64,000 nucleotides of DNA from Flavobacteriales bacterium. Lineage in GTDB: Bacteria; Bacteroidota; Bacteroidia; Flavobacteriales_F; PHOS-HE28. Both the position numbers and the translations under genes were made by a program. Under the pieces are notes generated by a model. It did not search any database and had not been told where the DNA came from. It saw only the letters and a program-made list of their open reading frames with translations. The stretch spans positions 248,001 through 312,000 of the forward strand of contig JACJZG010000001.1 in assembly GCA_020635715.1 (NCBI GenBank). Reading direction: 5' to 3'. Each line of letters opens with the position of its first letter. Within the stretch, counting starts at the first letter, position 1. Of the stretch, positions 32,393 to 41,066 are shown in pieces.

Positions 32393-33925
32393 TCAGAAGA
32401 AGCCCAGCTTCTGCTTGCTGTAGCTGATGAGCATGTTCTTCGTCTGCCGGTAGTGGTTCAGCATCATCTTGTGCGTCTCCCGACCGAAGCCGCTCTTCTT
32501 GTAGCCGCCGAACGGAGCATGCGCCGGATAGGCGTGGTAGCAGTTCACCCATACGCGGCCGGCCTGGATGGCGCGCGGCACCTCGTAGAGCTCGTGCGCA
32601 TCGCGCGTCCACACGCCGGCACCAAGACCGTACGCCGTGTCGTTCGCGATGGCGATGGCCTCCTCCGTGGTCTTGAAGGTGGTGACACAGGTGACCGGAC
32701 CGAAGATCTCCTCCTGGAACACGCGCATCTTGTTGTGGCCTTTGAGGATGGTGGGCTGGATGTAGTAGCCGTTCTCCAGGCCGCTGTTCAGCCCCGCCTT
32801 CGCGCCACCGGTGAGCACCTCGGCGCCCTCCTGCTTCCCGATGTCGATGTAGCTCATGATCTTCTCGTACTGGTCGTTGCTGGCCTGCGCGCCGAGCATC
32901 GTCGCGGGGTCGAGCGGGCTGCCCATCTTGATGGCCTTGGTGCGCTCCACCACGCGCTTCATGAACTTGTCGTAGGCATCCTCATGTACCAGGATCCGTG
33001 AGGGACAGGTACAGACCTCACCCTGGTTCAGCGCGAACATCACCGCACCCTCGATCGCCTTGTCGAAGAAGTCATCATCGGCATCGACCACGCTGGGGAA
33101 GAAGATGTTGGGGCTCTTGCCACCGAGCTCCATGGTCACCGGGATGAGGTTCTCGCTGGCGTACTGCATGATCAGGCGGCCCGTGGTGGTCTCACCGGTG
33201 AAGGCCACCTTGGCCACACGCGGGCTCTGCGCCAGCGGCTTGCCGGCCTCCGGTCCGAAGCCGGTCACCACGTTCAGCACACCGGCGGGCAGCAGGTCGC
33301 CCACCAGTTCCATCAGCACCATGAGGCCCGTGGGCGTCTGCTCGGCAGGCTTCACCACCACCGTATTGCCGGCGGCGATGGCGGGCGCGATCTTCCACGC
33401 GGCCATGAGCAGCGGGAAGTTCCAGGGGATGATCTGGCCCACCACACCGATCGGCTCGTGCAGGCAGATGCTCACCGTGGTGCTGTCGTGCTCGCTGATG
33501 GTGCCCTCCTCGCCGCGGATCACCCCGGCGAAGTAGCGGAAGTGGTCCACCACCAGGGGAAGGTCGGCGGCCATGGTCTCGCGGATGGGCTTGCCGTTGT
33601 CGATGGTCTCCACGGTGGCGAGGAACTTCAGGTTGTCCTCGATCCGTTGGGCGATGCGGAGCAGGGTGTTGCTGCGCTCGGTGACACTCGTGCGGCTCCA
33701 GGTGGCGAAGGCCTTGTGCGCCGCATCGAGCGCCTTGTCGATGTCGGCCGCATTGCCGCGCGCGGCCTGCGTGAAGACCTGCCCGTTGATGGGGCTGATG
33801 TTATCGAAGTACTCGCCGCTGGCGGGCTTCACCCATTGGCCGCCGATGAAATGGTCGTAGCGGTCCTTGAAACGGATGTCCGTACCCGGGAAGGTGGCCG
33901 ACTTGGTCGCTGTTGCTGTTGACAT
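32393..33925 (-). CDS. aldB: NAD(P)-dependent aldehyde dehydrogenase (AldB/ExaC type)
   Basis: A 510-residue aldehyde dehydrogenase that oxidises acetaldehyde and related aldehydes to acids. The Rossmann-fold and catalytic motifs are clear: IIPWNFPLLMAAWK, the glutamate motif MELGGKSPNIFF, and the nucleophile in NQGEVCTCPSRILV, whose first cysteine aligns with the catalytic Cys. The C-terminal EEIFGPVTCVTTF and WVNCYHAYPAHAPFGGYKKS are also present. Length is normal. It is divergent from an AraC-family gene 146 bases away and followed by DUF779, an arrangement in which the regulator usually controls the dehydrogenase. The product could enter acetyl-CoA metabolism via acs encoded further on. 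Confidence 0.93.
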   Translation of the reverse strand: MSTATATKSATFPGTDIRFKDRYDHFIGGQWVKPASGEYFDNISPINGQVFTQAARGNAADIDKALDAAHKAFATWSRTSVTERSNTLLRIAQRIEDNLKFLATVETIDNGKPIRETMAADLPLVVDHFRYFAGVIRGEEGTISEHDSTTVSICLHEPIGVVGQIIPWNFPLLMAAWKIAPAIAAGNTVVVKPAEQTPTGLMVLMELVGDLLPAGVLNVVTGFGPEAGKPLAQSPRVAKVAFTGETTTGRLIMQYASENLIPVTMELGGKSPNIFFPSVVDADDDFFDKAIEGAVMFALNQGEVCTCPSRILVHEDAYDKFMKRVVERTKAIKMGSPLDPATMLGAQASNDQYEKIMSYIDIGKQEGAEVLTGGAKAGLNSGLENGYYIQPTILKGHNKMRVFQEEIFGPVTCVTTFKTTEEAIAIANDTAYGLGAGVWTRDAHELYEVPRAIQAGRVWVNCYHAYPAHAPFGGYKKSGFGRETHKMMLNHYRQTKNMLISYSKQKLGFF

Positions 33926-34071
33926 GGTGGTATGTGCTGTTTGTGAGCTGCCAAGTTGGCCGGGCCTTCGAGCGGTCCTGCTTCACGTTCGTCCCCCGCA
34001 TTAGCACGATCGTCCCAATTCCCCGGACCGCCATGGTGGCCGCGTGATCCGGAAGCTACCTTGGTGGCACC

Positions 34072-34992
34072 ATGGGCCAGGCCAGGCGGCTGCATACCGT
34101 GGCGCTCACACCGGAGGAGCGCGTCACCACGTCGATCGAGCATCGGCAAGCGTACACTTTGGAGCGCTGTGAGCTGAACGTGTACGAGACCCGCCAGGTG
34201 ACCAGCGGTGTACACCTCACCTTCGGCGGTTTCACCATCACCAGCATGCTGCGCGGCAAGAAGGTGCTGCATCTCGACGGCGAGCGGCAGGTGCTGGACT
34301 ATGTGCCGGGGCAGACGATGCTGGTGCCGCACGACGGGGCCATGGACATCGACTTCCCCGATGCCACACCTTGGAAGCCGACACAGTGCACGGCGCTGGT
34401 GATCGAGCAGGCGCACTTCACCAAGCAGCTGGACTACTTGAACGAGCAGCGGCCCATGCCCGATGGCCATGCATGGATGGTGGACCCGACCAAGCCCTTT
34501 TTGCAGAACGACGAGGACCTCGCACGCCTGAGCGACCGCATGGTGCGGGTGCTCAGCGGTACCGACCCGCTCAAGGACATCCTTGCCGATCTGCTGCTGA
34601 AGGAGATCGTGCTCTCCCTCATCCGCCTGCAGAACCGCGCCGATGTGTTCAACAACGGGGCCGATGCGCCGTGGAACCTGCGTTTCAAGGCGGTGGTGGA
34701 GCATATCCGCCGGAACCTGAACGAGCCCATCGCCGTGCAGAAGCTGTGCGAGCTGGCCGGCATGAGCCGCAGCGCCTTCTACCGCGCCTTCACCGACCAG
34801 TTCGGCATGGGACCGAACCAGCTCGTGCTGCACGAACGCATCAACCACGCGAAGGCCCTGTTACGGCAACCCGAGGTGGCCGTGAAGGAGGTGTGCTACG
34901 CGAGCGGCTTCAGCGACCCGAACTACTTCACGCGCATGTTCAAGAAGATCGAGGGGCGCACACCGGGCGAGTTCCGGCAGTTGGGCGGTTAG
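34072..34992 (+). CDS. AraC-family transcriptional regulator
   Basis: A 306-residue protein with an N-terminal cupin-like AraC_N sensing domain (residues about 20-180, FGGFTITSMLRGKKVLHLDG). The C-terminal double helix-turn-helix spans about 205-300. The first HTH is IAVQKLCELAGMSRSAFYRA; the second is VKEVCYASGFSDPNYFTRMF, with the family signature GRTPGEFR. It is transcribed divergently from aldB, so it most likely activates aldB-DUF779 in response to an aldehyde or alcohol. The ligand is not known. Confidence 0.88.
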   Translation: MGQARRLHTVALTPEERVTTSIEHRQAYTLERCELNVYETRQVTSGVHLTFGGFTITSMLRGKKVLHLDGERQVLDYVPGQTMLVPHDGAMDIDFPDATPWKPTQCTALVIEQAHFTKQLDYLNEQRPMPDGHAWMVDPTKPFLQNDEDLARLSDRMVRVLSGTDPLKDILADLLLKEIVLSLIRLQNRADVFNNGADAPWNLRFKAVVEHIRRNLNEPIAVQKLCELAGMSRSAFYRAFTDQFGMGPNQLVLHERINHAKALLRQPEVAVKEVCYASGFSDPNYFTRMFKKIEGRTPGEFRQLGG

Positions 34993-35092
34993 TGCAAGGA
35001 ACGCGGTCGCGCGCCTATCAGGCTTTACTCGCGCATGGCGCGGTGCATACTGGATGATCTTCAGACCATCGTGTCGAGGGTACCTTAGCACC

Positions 35093-36673
35093 ATGAGCAA
35101 TGATATGCGCATCCGCCTTCGGCACTTGAAACTCGAGGACTTCCAGAACCTGCGCGACGCCATGGTGCAGGCCTATCCGGACATGGCCGGTGCGATCTGG
35201 CGGGAGGAACACATCCGCACCTTGATCGACCTGTTCCCCGAAGGACAGTTGTGCGTGACCGTGAACGGAAAGGTGGTCGCCTCGGCCCTCTCGATCATCG
35301 TGGACTATGACCTCTACGGGGACAACCACACCTACCGGCAGATCACCGGGAACTACACCTTCAAGACCCATGACCCTTCCGGCGACGTGTTGTACGGCAT
35401 CGACGTCTTCGTACACCCCGAGCACCGCGGCTTGCGGCTCGCGCGACGTCTCTATGAGGCCCGCAAGGAGCTGTGTGAGCGACTGAACCTGAAGAGCATC
35501 ATCGCCGGTGGGCGCATCCCCAACTACGCGACCGTAGCCGACAAGATGAGCCCCAGGGCCTACATCGAGAAGGTACGCATGAAGGAATTGTACGACCCCA
35601 CGCTCACCTTCCAGCTGAGCAACGACTTCCACGTGTTGAAGGTGATGCAGGGCTACCTGGAGGGAGACACCAGCTCCCGCGAGTACGCCACCCTGATCGA
35701 GTGGAACAACATCTACTATGACCAGCGTCCGAAGATCGCAGGGCGCGCGAACGAAGTGGTGCGCCTCGGCCTGGTGCAATGGCAGATGCGGCCCATGGCC
35801 AACCTCGAGGCGCTCTGCGACCAGGTGGAGTTCTTCGTGGATGCGGTGAGCAGCTACAAGGCCGACTTCTGCCTCTTCCCGGAGCTCTTCAATGCACCGC
35901 TGCTCGCCGAGTTCAACCACCTGGACGAGGCCGCCGCCATGCGCGGACTGGCACGCTACACCGAGCCGCTGCTCCAGAAGTTCATCGACTATGCCATCCG
36001 GTACAACGTCAACATCATCACGGGATCGCTGCCTCTGCTCGAGGGCGAGCACCTGAAGAACGTGGGCTATCTCTGCCGCCGTGACGGTACCTGGGAGAAG
36101 TTCGAGAAGGTGCACATCACCCCGAACGAGGTGCAGTACTGGGGCATGCTCGGCGGCGATGAGGTGCGCGTGTTCGATACCGATTGCGGCAAGGTGGGCA
36201 TCCTCATCTGCTACGACGTCGAATTCCCCGAGCTGTCGCGCCTGCTGGCCATGCAGGGCATGCAGATCCTCTTCGTGCCCTTCCTCACCGACACGCAGAA
36301 CGGCTACATGCGCGTGCGCCGCTGCGCCCAGGCCCGTGCCATCGAGAACGAGTGCTATGTGGCCATCGCCGGCAGCGTGGGCAACCTGCCCAAGGTGGAG
36401 AACATGGACATCCAGTTCGCGCAGAGCGCCGTGTTCACGCCGAGCGACTTCGCCTTCCCCACCAACGGCATCAAGAGCGAAGCCACGCCGAACACCGAGA
36501 TGACCCTGATCGTGGATGTGGACCGCGACCTGCTGAAGGAGCTGAACGCCCACGGCAGTGTCCGGATCATGCGCGACCGCCGCACCGACCTGTACGAGTT
36601 GAAACTGTTGAAGAACGCACCGGCAGCGGCCAAGCCCCCACGGCGGAAGTCCGCTTCCAGCAACGCCTCGTGA
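35093..36673 (+). CDS. GNAT acetyltransferase - carbon-nitrogen hydrolase (nitrilase) fusion
   Basis: The protein has 526 residues from ATG 35093, chosen because the RLRHLKLEDFQNLRDAM start is typical of GNAT domains. Residues 1-210 are a GNAT N-acetyltransferase with the acetyl-CoA loop VHPEHRGLRLARRLYEAR. Residues 225-505 are a nitrilase-superfamily amidase with the catalytic triad in view: Glu in LFPELF, Lys in EKVHITPNE, Cys in GILICYDVEFPEL. A short basic tail follows. Such GNAT-nitrilase fusions occur across Bacteroidota and proteobacteria, but the substrate is not established. It is probably a cytosolic enzyme of small-molecule amide metabolism. Confidence 0.9.
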   Translation: MSNDMRIRLRHLKLEDFQNLRDAMVQAYPDMAGAIWREEHIRTLIDLFPEGQLCVTVNGKVVASALSIIVDYDLYGDNHTYRQITGNYTFKTHDPSGDVLYGIDVFVHPEHRGLRLARRLYEARKELCERLNLKSIIAGGRIPNYATVADKMSPRAYIEKVRMKELYDPTLTFQLSNDFHVLKVMQGYLEGDTSSREYATLIEWNNIYYDQRPKIAGRANEVVRLGLVQWQMRPMANLEALCDQVEFFVDAVSSYKADFCLFPELFNAPLLAEFNHLDEAAAMRGLARYTEPLLQKFIDYAIRYNVNIITGSLPLLEGEHLKNVGYLCRRDGTWEKFEKVHITPNEVQYWGMLGGDEVRVFDTDCGKVGILICYDVEFPELSRLLAMQGMQILFVPFLTDTQNGYMRVRRCAQARAIENECYVAIAGSVGNLPKVENMDIQFAQSAVFTPSDFAFPTNGIKSEATPNTEMTLIVDVDRDLLKELNAHGSVRIMRDRRTDLYELKLLKNAPAAAKPPRRKSASSNAS

Positions 36674-36714
36674 CCCGAACGTTACCTGGTCGTCGGTCGA
36701 GCATTCCCATTGGC

Positions 36715-37956
36715 ATGCAACGATCGGTCGTCCTTTGTGCGAGCCTGCTCATCCCCGCCATGTTGAGCGCCTGCACGGCATTCGTCGTGAACCGTGGTGG
36801 ACACACCTTCATCGGGAACAACGAGGATGCCTGGAGCATCAATGCGCAGGTGCGCTTCGAACAGGGGCGTGATGGCGGCTATGGTGGCGTCTACTTCGGT
36901 CACTACAATGGAAGTCCGATGCGTGTGATGATGGACCAGGTCGGCATGAACGAAGCCGGCTTGATCTACGATGGATTGCGGATCTCAACACACACGACAG
37001 CACCCACACCCGGCTTGAAGCAGCTTCACTTCGATGCGCTGATGCCGCTGGTCATGAGGCATTGCGCCACCGTCCAGGAAGCGAGGGCATTCCTCCAGGA
37101 CTATGATGCCGTCCTGCTTCCTAGTTCCATGATCTTCCTGGCCGACAAGCTTGGTGGTTACCTCATCATCGAGAATGACACGGTGATCGAAGGCCATGAT
37201 CCCTGGTTTGCCGTGGGCAACTGGCGGATGGCTTCGTGCAGCGACCCTTCCACCATTCCGATCCAGCGGCTGCAGGACGGGCGCCAACTGCTTCTGGGCG
37301 GGGAAGGGTCAACATTGGAAGAGGCTCGCGACGTGCTCGCCAAGATGGCGGTGTGCCGAAGGAAGATGGGCGAAGGGACGCTCTTCAGCACCCTCTTCGA
37401 ACCCGGATCAGGCAAGGCACACCTTTACTTCTACCATGACTTCAACGAGGCGGTGAGCTTCGACCTGAAGGAGGAACTGGCCAAAGGGGACCGCACCGTG
37501 GAGATGGCATCGCTCTTCGGCCCACGACCGGAATACGAACGATTGAAGAGCTACATCACTCCCTTCCACCAACGCTGGTTGTTCTGGACGCTCTTCATTT
37601 TGGCGGCCATTGTCGGGGTCGTGGTCGGGTCATGCTTGCTACTGGCCCTTTGGTGGTCATTCCGCTTTCTGCGCGGCAGACCACATGGCTCCTTCTCCGA
37701 CCTCCTCCTTCCGATCGCCATGGGCATGGTCATGATCATCCTCATCGGCGTAATGCTGCTGAATGAAGGCGTCTTCTACTTCGGACTTGGCGATGTGGCC
37801 TCCTGGCTCGCATGGATGCCGGTCCTGCTCCTGTTGCTCGTGGTCGGATGGACGATACGGTCGAAGCGAAGTCCGGGTTGGAATCGGCTCGTTGGAGGCA
37901 CGATCCTCCTTCCCTTCCTGGTCCTGCTGGGCTATTGGGGCATGCTCTGGCCCTGA
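36715..37956 (+). CDS. Ntn-hydrolase-like acyltransferase/amidase fused to a membrane domain
   Basis: A 413-residue protein. A signal-like start (SVVLCASLLIPAMLSAC) runs directly into CTAFVVNRGGHTFIGNNED, the typical beginning of linear-amide C-N hydrolases (choloylglycine/acyl-coenzyme A:6-APA family), where the Cys after processing is the nucleophile. The same LSAC could be read as a lipobox. The Asn/Asp of GNNEDAW and the VGNWRMAS strand fit the Ntn fold (residues 20-265). From about 280 there are four transmembrane segments (LFWTLFILAAIVGVVVGSCL and others), an unusual C-terminal membrane anchor. The stop is next to the convergent gene at 37958. The substrate is unknown. Confidence 0.75.
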   Translation: MQRSVVLCASLLIPAMLSACTAFVVNRGGHTFIGNNEDAWSINAQVRFEQGRDGGYGGVYFGHYNGSPMRVMMDQVGMNEAGLIYDGLRISTHTTAPTPGLKQLHFDALMPLVMRHCATVQEARAFLQDYDAVLLPSSMIFLADKLGGYLIIENDTVIEGHDPWFAVGNWRMASCSDPSTIPIQRLQDGRQLLLGGEGSTLEEARDVLAKMAVCRRKMGEGTLFSTLFEPGSGKAHLYFYHDFNEAVSFDLKEELAKGDRTVEMASLFGPRPEYERLKSYITPFHQRWLFWTLFILAAIVGVVVGSCLLLALWWSFRFLRGRPHGSFSDLLLPIAMGMVMIILIGVMLLNEGVFYFGLGDVASWLAWMPVLLLLLVVGWTIRSKRSPGWNRLVGGTILLPFLVLLGYWGMLWP

Positions 37957-37957
37957 G

Positions 37958-38542
37958 CTACATCCGGTACATCCCAGGTTCCGGCGGGAAGAGATGGCTC
38001 ACGGGCGCATGGCCCAGTGGATCCCGGATCTCCTCCGGTTTGCTGAAGGCATTTCGGTATAGATACCAGGCGAGCACTGCGATGACCAATGCGAGCGCAT
38101 GGTTCATCAGGGAATACCAGCCGGGAACACCCGTCAAGAGCTCGTTCAGGTCACGCATGATGCCAAGGCCGGAGAACGCATTCACGAAGACCAGCCAAGG
38201 AAGGGCTTCTCCGCGCCAACGCAACAGACCCAATCCCAGGAAGATACTTGCGAAGGGGATCGCACCCACAACGGCGAAGTTGGGCCGCCAGTCACCGGGA
38301 ACACCGCCCCAACGCTCGGCAAGATGCAAGAGGACCGTGGCGGCGATCGCCGCGAGCAATCCCTGTTGGACGGTCGCGTACTTCATCCGTACCACCTGCG
38401 ACGGCACATAGCGCACGACATGGGCGATCCGCTTCCGCTTCACCTCGGGATGTTCCATGGTGAGCACGTCGTACATGTGCTGCCGCGAGTAGCCGAAACC
38501 GACCAGCTCTTCCGCCTTCTTCCTGAGCGCTTTGGCGTTCAT
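37958..38542 (-). CDS. Uncharacterised membrane protein
   Basis: A 194-residue protein. A charged N-terminal helix (KALRKKAEELVGFGYSRQHM) is followed by four hydrophobic segments: VQQGLLAAIAATVLLHLAE, FAVVGAIPFASIFLGLGLL, LPWLVFVNAFSGLGIM and MNHALALVIAVLAWYLY. I do not recognise the family. It is convergent with the Ntn-hydrolase fusion and separated from it by one base. There is no obvious operon partner. Confidence 0.7.
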   Translation of the reverse strand: MNAKALRKKAEELVGFGYSRQHMYDVLTMEHPEVKRKRIAHVVRYVPSQVVRMKYATVQQGLLAAIAATVLLHLAERWGGVPGDWRPNFAVVGAIPFASIFLGLGLLRWRGEALPWLVFVNAFSGLGIMRDLNELLTGVPGWYSLMNHALALVIAVLAWYLYRNAFSKPEEIRDPLGHAPVSHLFPPEPGMYRM

Positions 38543-38612
38543 AGGACCAAGGTAGCCGGACGTGTGGAAGCATGCCGACCGTCCGTCAGACCAACGGACC
38601 GTTCGTGAAAGC

Positions 38613-39119
38613 CTAACCGAGGTAACGCTCCAGCCAGGTGGCGCGCAGGGGCATGGCGAAGCGCGTGCGCAGGTCGCCTAGCGTTGGAACGAGGTCGTCG
38701 TAGACCATCGTATCCGCTGTGATGCTTCCTTCCTTCAGCAGCTCGGGCAGGGCCTGCAGGCGACAGCTCGTGATGCCATTCGGTCCTTCGTAGACCAGGA
38801 CCATGCGGTCGGTGAGCATCAGGTTGAGATCGTGCTCCAGGCTCTTGATGAAGCCCACGCTCTTGTCGATACTGCATCCGCTGGCCAGGGCCTGCTCCTC
38901 ATCCACGGCCACCACCACGAACCGGTTATGCAGGATGTCCACTGCTGCGTCCAACGGATCACCGTGCGCGGCCCAGGTACCGGTGAAGGCCGCGCCTCGG
39001 TCACGCACGAGGTTCTGCTCGGCCTGACTGAGGTCACGGGCGGTCTTGTACACCCATACGCGGGCGTGATCCGGGAGATCGGTCAGGCGTTTGGCGGGGG
39101 ACGGTGCTGTCGCGTTCAT
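38613..39119 (-). CDS. Conserved Bacteroidota protein (annotated elsewhere as 'ABC transporter ATPase')
   Basis: A 168-residue cytosolic protein. RVWVYKTARDLSQAE, FTGTWAAHG, FVVVAVDEEQALASGCSID and VGFIKSLEHDLNL are the conserved blocks of a Bacteroidota family often labelled ABC transporter ATPase. No Walker motif is present here, so that label is misleading. The function is unknown; conserved GCSIDKSV and surrounding acidic residues may form an active or binding site. A perfect 11-base inverted repeat lies 30 bases upstream of its start. Confidence 0.8.
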   Translation of the reverse strand: MNATAPSPAKRLTDLPDHARVWVYKTARDLSQAEQNLVRDRGAAFTGTWAAHGDPLDAAVDILHNRFVVVAVDEEQALASGCSIDKSVGFIKSLEHDLNLMLTDRMVLVYEGPNGITSCRLQALPELLKEGSITADTMVYDDLVPTLGDLRTRFAMPLRATWLERYLG

Positions 39120-39148
39120 GATCGGTCACACGTTTCGTTCAACACGAG

Positions 39149-39178
39149 GAACGCAAGGTACGGTTCAACCTTGCGTTC
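39149..39178. promoter_or_regulatory. Perfect 11-bp inverted repeat upstream of the conserved small protein
   Basis: GAACGCAAGGT and ACCTTGCGTTC form a perfect 11-base-pair stem around an 8-base loop. It sits about 30 bases upstream of the ATG at 39119. On the minus strand it includes TACCTTGC, close to a -7 box, so it could be an operator or a leader hairpin. It lacks a T tract. Confidence 0.5.
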
Positions 39179-39222
39179 ACGCCAATGGATGACGCTGATG
39201 TGACACAGAACGCTGCCTACCA

Positions 39223-39513
39223 TCAACTACGCGCAGAACGGTTATCATACACCGTGACCACGTCGATCACCATGCCGTTCACCTTATACACCACCGAAAC
39301 GTTGGGGTGTATCACCGCACGACGGCAGCCTTGGTAAATGTTCGATCGCTGATACCCGTTAGGGTACTGCATCACCAACCGCTGGAACTCCTGCAGGAGA
39401 TCGAGGAAGAGACCGACCTCGTACTCGCTCCACTGCGAACGGATGAAGTCCTTTATGTCATCTACTTGGGCCAGCGCCTCATCCGACCAGCGCACTTCGC
39501 GCTCAACGGCCAT
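39223..39513 (-). CDS. ParE/RelE-family toxin
   Basis: The protein has 96 residues from the ATG at 39513; the longer upstream frame overlaps the antitoxin. VRWSDEALAQVDDIKDFI at the N-terminus, the LLQEFQRLVMQYPNGYQ helix and the RRAVIHPNVSVVYKVNG strands ending VTVYDNR are typical of the ParE/RelE fold. The final NR near the C-terminus is the usual end of RelE-type toxins. It overlaps the antitoxin gene upstream by 11 bases, the normal arrangement for a type II module. Target (ribosome or gyrase) cannot be told. Confidence 0.85.
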   Translation of the reverse strand: MAVEREVRWSDEALAQVDDIKDFIRSQWSEYEVGLFLDLLQEFQRLVMQYPNGYQRSNIYQGCRRAVIHPNVSVVYKVNGMVIDVVTVYDNRSARS

Positions 39514-39727
39514 GCCGCTCCCAGAAATCCTTACTGGTCGTCGTGCGACCGTGCTTAAGGTCGTCCAAGCCACGCTCGATGGAACGGCGTTCTTCCGACG
39601 AAAGTGTTTCCGCCCAATCCGCTTGCTGGGTGGCTTTCTTGATGCCCAACAACGAACCAAGCAGTCCTTGATCCTCAAGCTTGCTGATCCATTCGATCAG
39701 TTCGTTGCGTACGGCGTCGGATTTCAT
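39503..39727 (-). CDS. Antitoxin of the ParE-type module
   Basis: The protein has 74 residues from ATG 39727; an ATG at 39760 would add eleven residues. It is a short helical protein (VRNELIEWISKLEDQGLLGS, LSSEERRSIERGLDDLKHGR) with no DNA-binding domain. This fits the small addiction-module antitoxins of Bacteroidota that neutralise RelE/ParE toxins. It lies immediately upstream of the toxin and overlaps it by 11 bases. Confidence 0.75.
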   Translation of the reverse strand: MKSDAVRNELIEWISKLEDQGLLGSLLGIKKATQQADWAETLSSEERRSIERGLDDLKHGRTTTSKDFWERHGR

Positions 39728-39812
39728 GGATGTTGGAAGGTCTGCAAAGATATAGGGCATTGTTATCGGATGAGGATGCGGGCTAGAGGAGTACGATCCG
39801 GATTGCTCTAGG

Positions 39813-40241
39813 CTAACGGCGCACTAGTCGTGCAACAAGATTCCGCCACATTGAGTTTTTCGGTGCGCTCAATTCGTTCAAGGCATGAACGACCTCACTT
39901 TGATTTAGTCGCACGGCCTCAACTTCATGTCCCACGTTCCCGTGGAGCACATTGTACAGATACACGCGGCCCTTGTACTCATAAAATTTCTTTCGCTCTC
40001 GATTGAATTTCCCAAGATGCCGCGCTCGTAGTTCAGCCCGCTCAAAAAATGCTCCAGCATCCCCCTTCAATGGGGATAACTTTTGACCTAGAGAACTTTC
40101 GATGTATGCATCCATCTCCCTTTCATAAAGGTCCAAGAAATACGAATAGGTCTCAGGTTCCTCGACATAGCACTTCCATTGACCTTGGGGTATCGTTAGC
40201 AGTTCGTTCCCATCCGGTAGAATTTGGCAGATAATCTCCAT
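39813..40241 (-). CDS. Hypothetical protein
   Basis: A 142-residue protein, acidic then basic, with no membrane segment. RAELRARHLGKFNRERKKFY and VYLYNVLHGNVGHEVEAV are the most structured parts. No domain is recognised. It is AT-richer than its neighbours and sits beside a toxin-antitoxin module, so it may be part of a small acquired patch. It is followed by the core Fe-S operon in the same direction upstream. Confidence 0.5.
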   Translation of the reverse strand: MEIICQILPDGNELLTIPQGQWKCYVEEPETYSYFLDLYEREMDAYIESSLGQKLSPLKGDAGAFFERAELRARHLGKFNRERKKFYEYKGRVYLYNVLHGNVGHEVEAVRLNQSEVVHALNELSAPKNSMWRNLVARLVRR

Positions 40242-40274
40242 TGGACAGTTTAACTAAGAAACCACTTACGCAGC

Positions 40275-41066
40275 CTACAGATCCCCCGCCTCCGCCACCA
40301 ATTCCGCGATGTCCTTCACACGGACCTCACCCTCCTTGTTGAAATGCTTCACGCCATCCGTCAACATGGTGTTGCAGAACGGACATCCTGCGGCGATCAC
40401 GGCAGGCTGTTCGGCCAGCGCCTCCTCGCTGCGTTCGGTGTTCACCTCACGCGTACCAGGCTCGGCCTCCTTGAACATCTGCGCCCCTCCCGCGCCACAA
40501 CACAGGCCCTTCGCACGGCTGCGCTTCATCTCCACCAAGGCAGCATCCAGCTTCAACAAGACCTCACGCGGTGCTTCATACTCACCGTTGCCCCTGCCCA
40601 GGTAACAGGGATCATGGAAGGTGATGCGTTTGCCGGCGAAACTGCCGCCCTCCACCTTGATACGTCCCTCCTTCATCAACGCGTTGATGAACTGGGTGTG
40701 ATGCAGTACCTCGTAGGTGCCGCCTAACGCCGGGTATTCGTTCTTCAGTGTGTTGAAGCAATGCGGGCAGGCGGTGACGATGCGCTTCACACCGTATCCG
40801 TTCAACACGGTCACGTTGGTGAGGGCCTGCATCTGGAAGAGGAACTCGTTGCCCGCGCGACGCGCCGGATCCCCGGTGCAGCTCTCCTCCTGGCCGAGAA
40901 TGGCGAACTTGACATTGGCCGCGTTCAGGATGCGGACAAAGGCCTTCGTGATCTTCTTCGCACGGTCATCGAAGGAACCAGCACAGCCCACCCAGAACAG
41001 GACCTCGGGCACTTCGCCGGCAGCGGCGAACTCGGCCATGGTGCGTATGGTCAACGGCTGGCTCAT
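40275..41066 (-). CDS. CCG-domain Fe-S oxidoreductase subunit
   Basis: The protein has 263 residues from ATG 41066, which overlaps the upstream stop (ATGA). It carries cysteine-rich CCG-type motifs seen in HdrB, GlpC and LutA: FWVGCAGSFDDR, TACPHCFNTLKNEY, HDPCYLGRGN, LCCGAGGAQM and GCPFCNTML. These bind Fe-S clusters in heterodisulfide-reductase-like complexes. It is the last gene of the amidase/MCE/Fe-S operon and likely pairs with the membrane Fe-S protein encoded just before it to move electrons to or from the quinone pool. The donor is not known. Confidence 0.85.
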   Translation of the reverse strand: MSQPLTIRTMAEFAAAGEVPEVLFWVGCAGSFDDRAKKITKAFVRILNAANVKFAILGQEESCTGDPARRAGNEFLFQMQALTNVTVLNGYGVKRIVTACPHCFNTLKNEYPALGGTYEVLHHTQFINALMKEGRIKVEGGSFAGKRITFHDPCYLGRGNGEYEAPREVLLKLDAALVEMKRSRAKGLCCGAGGAQMFKEAEPGTREVNTERSEEALAEQPAVIAAGCPFCNTMLTDGVKHFNKEGEVRVKDIAELVAEAGDL

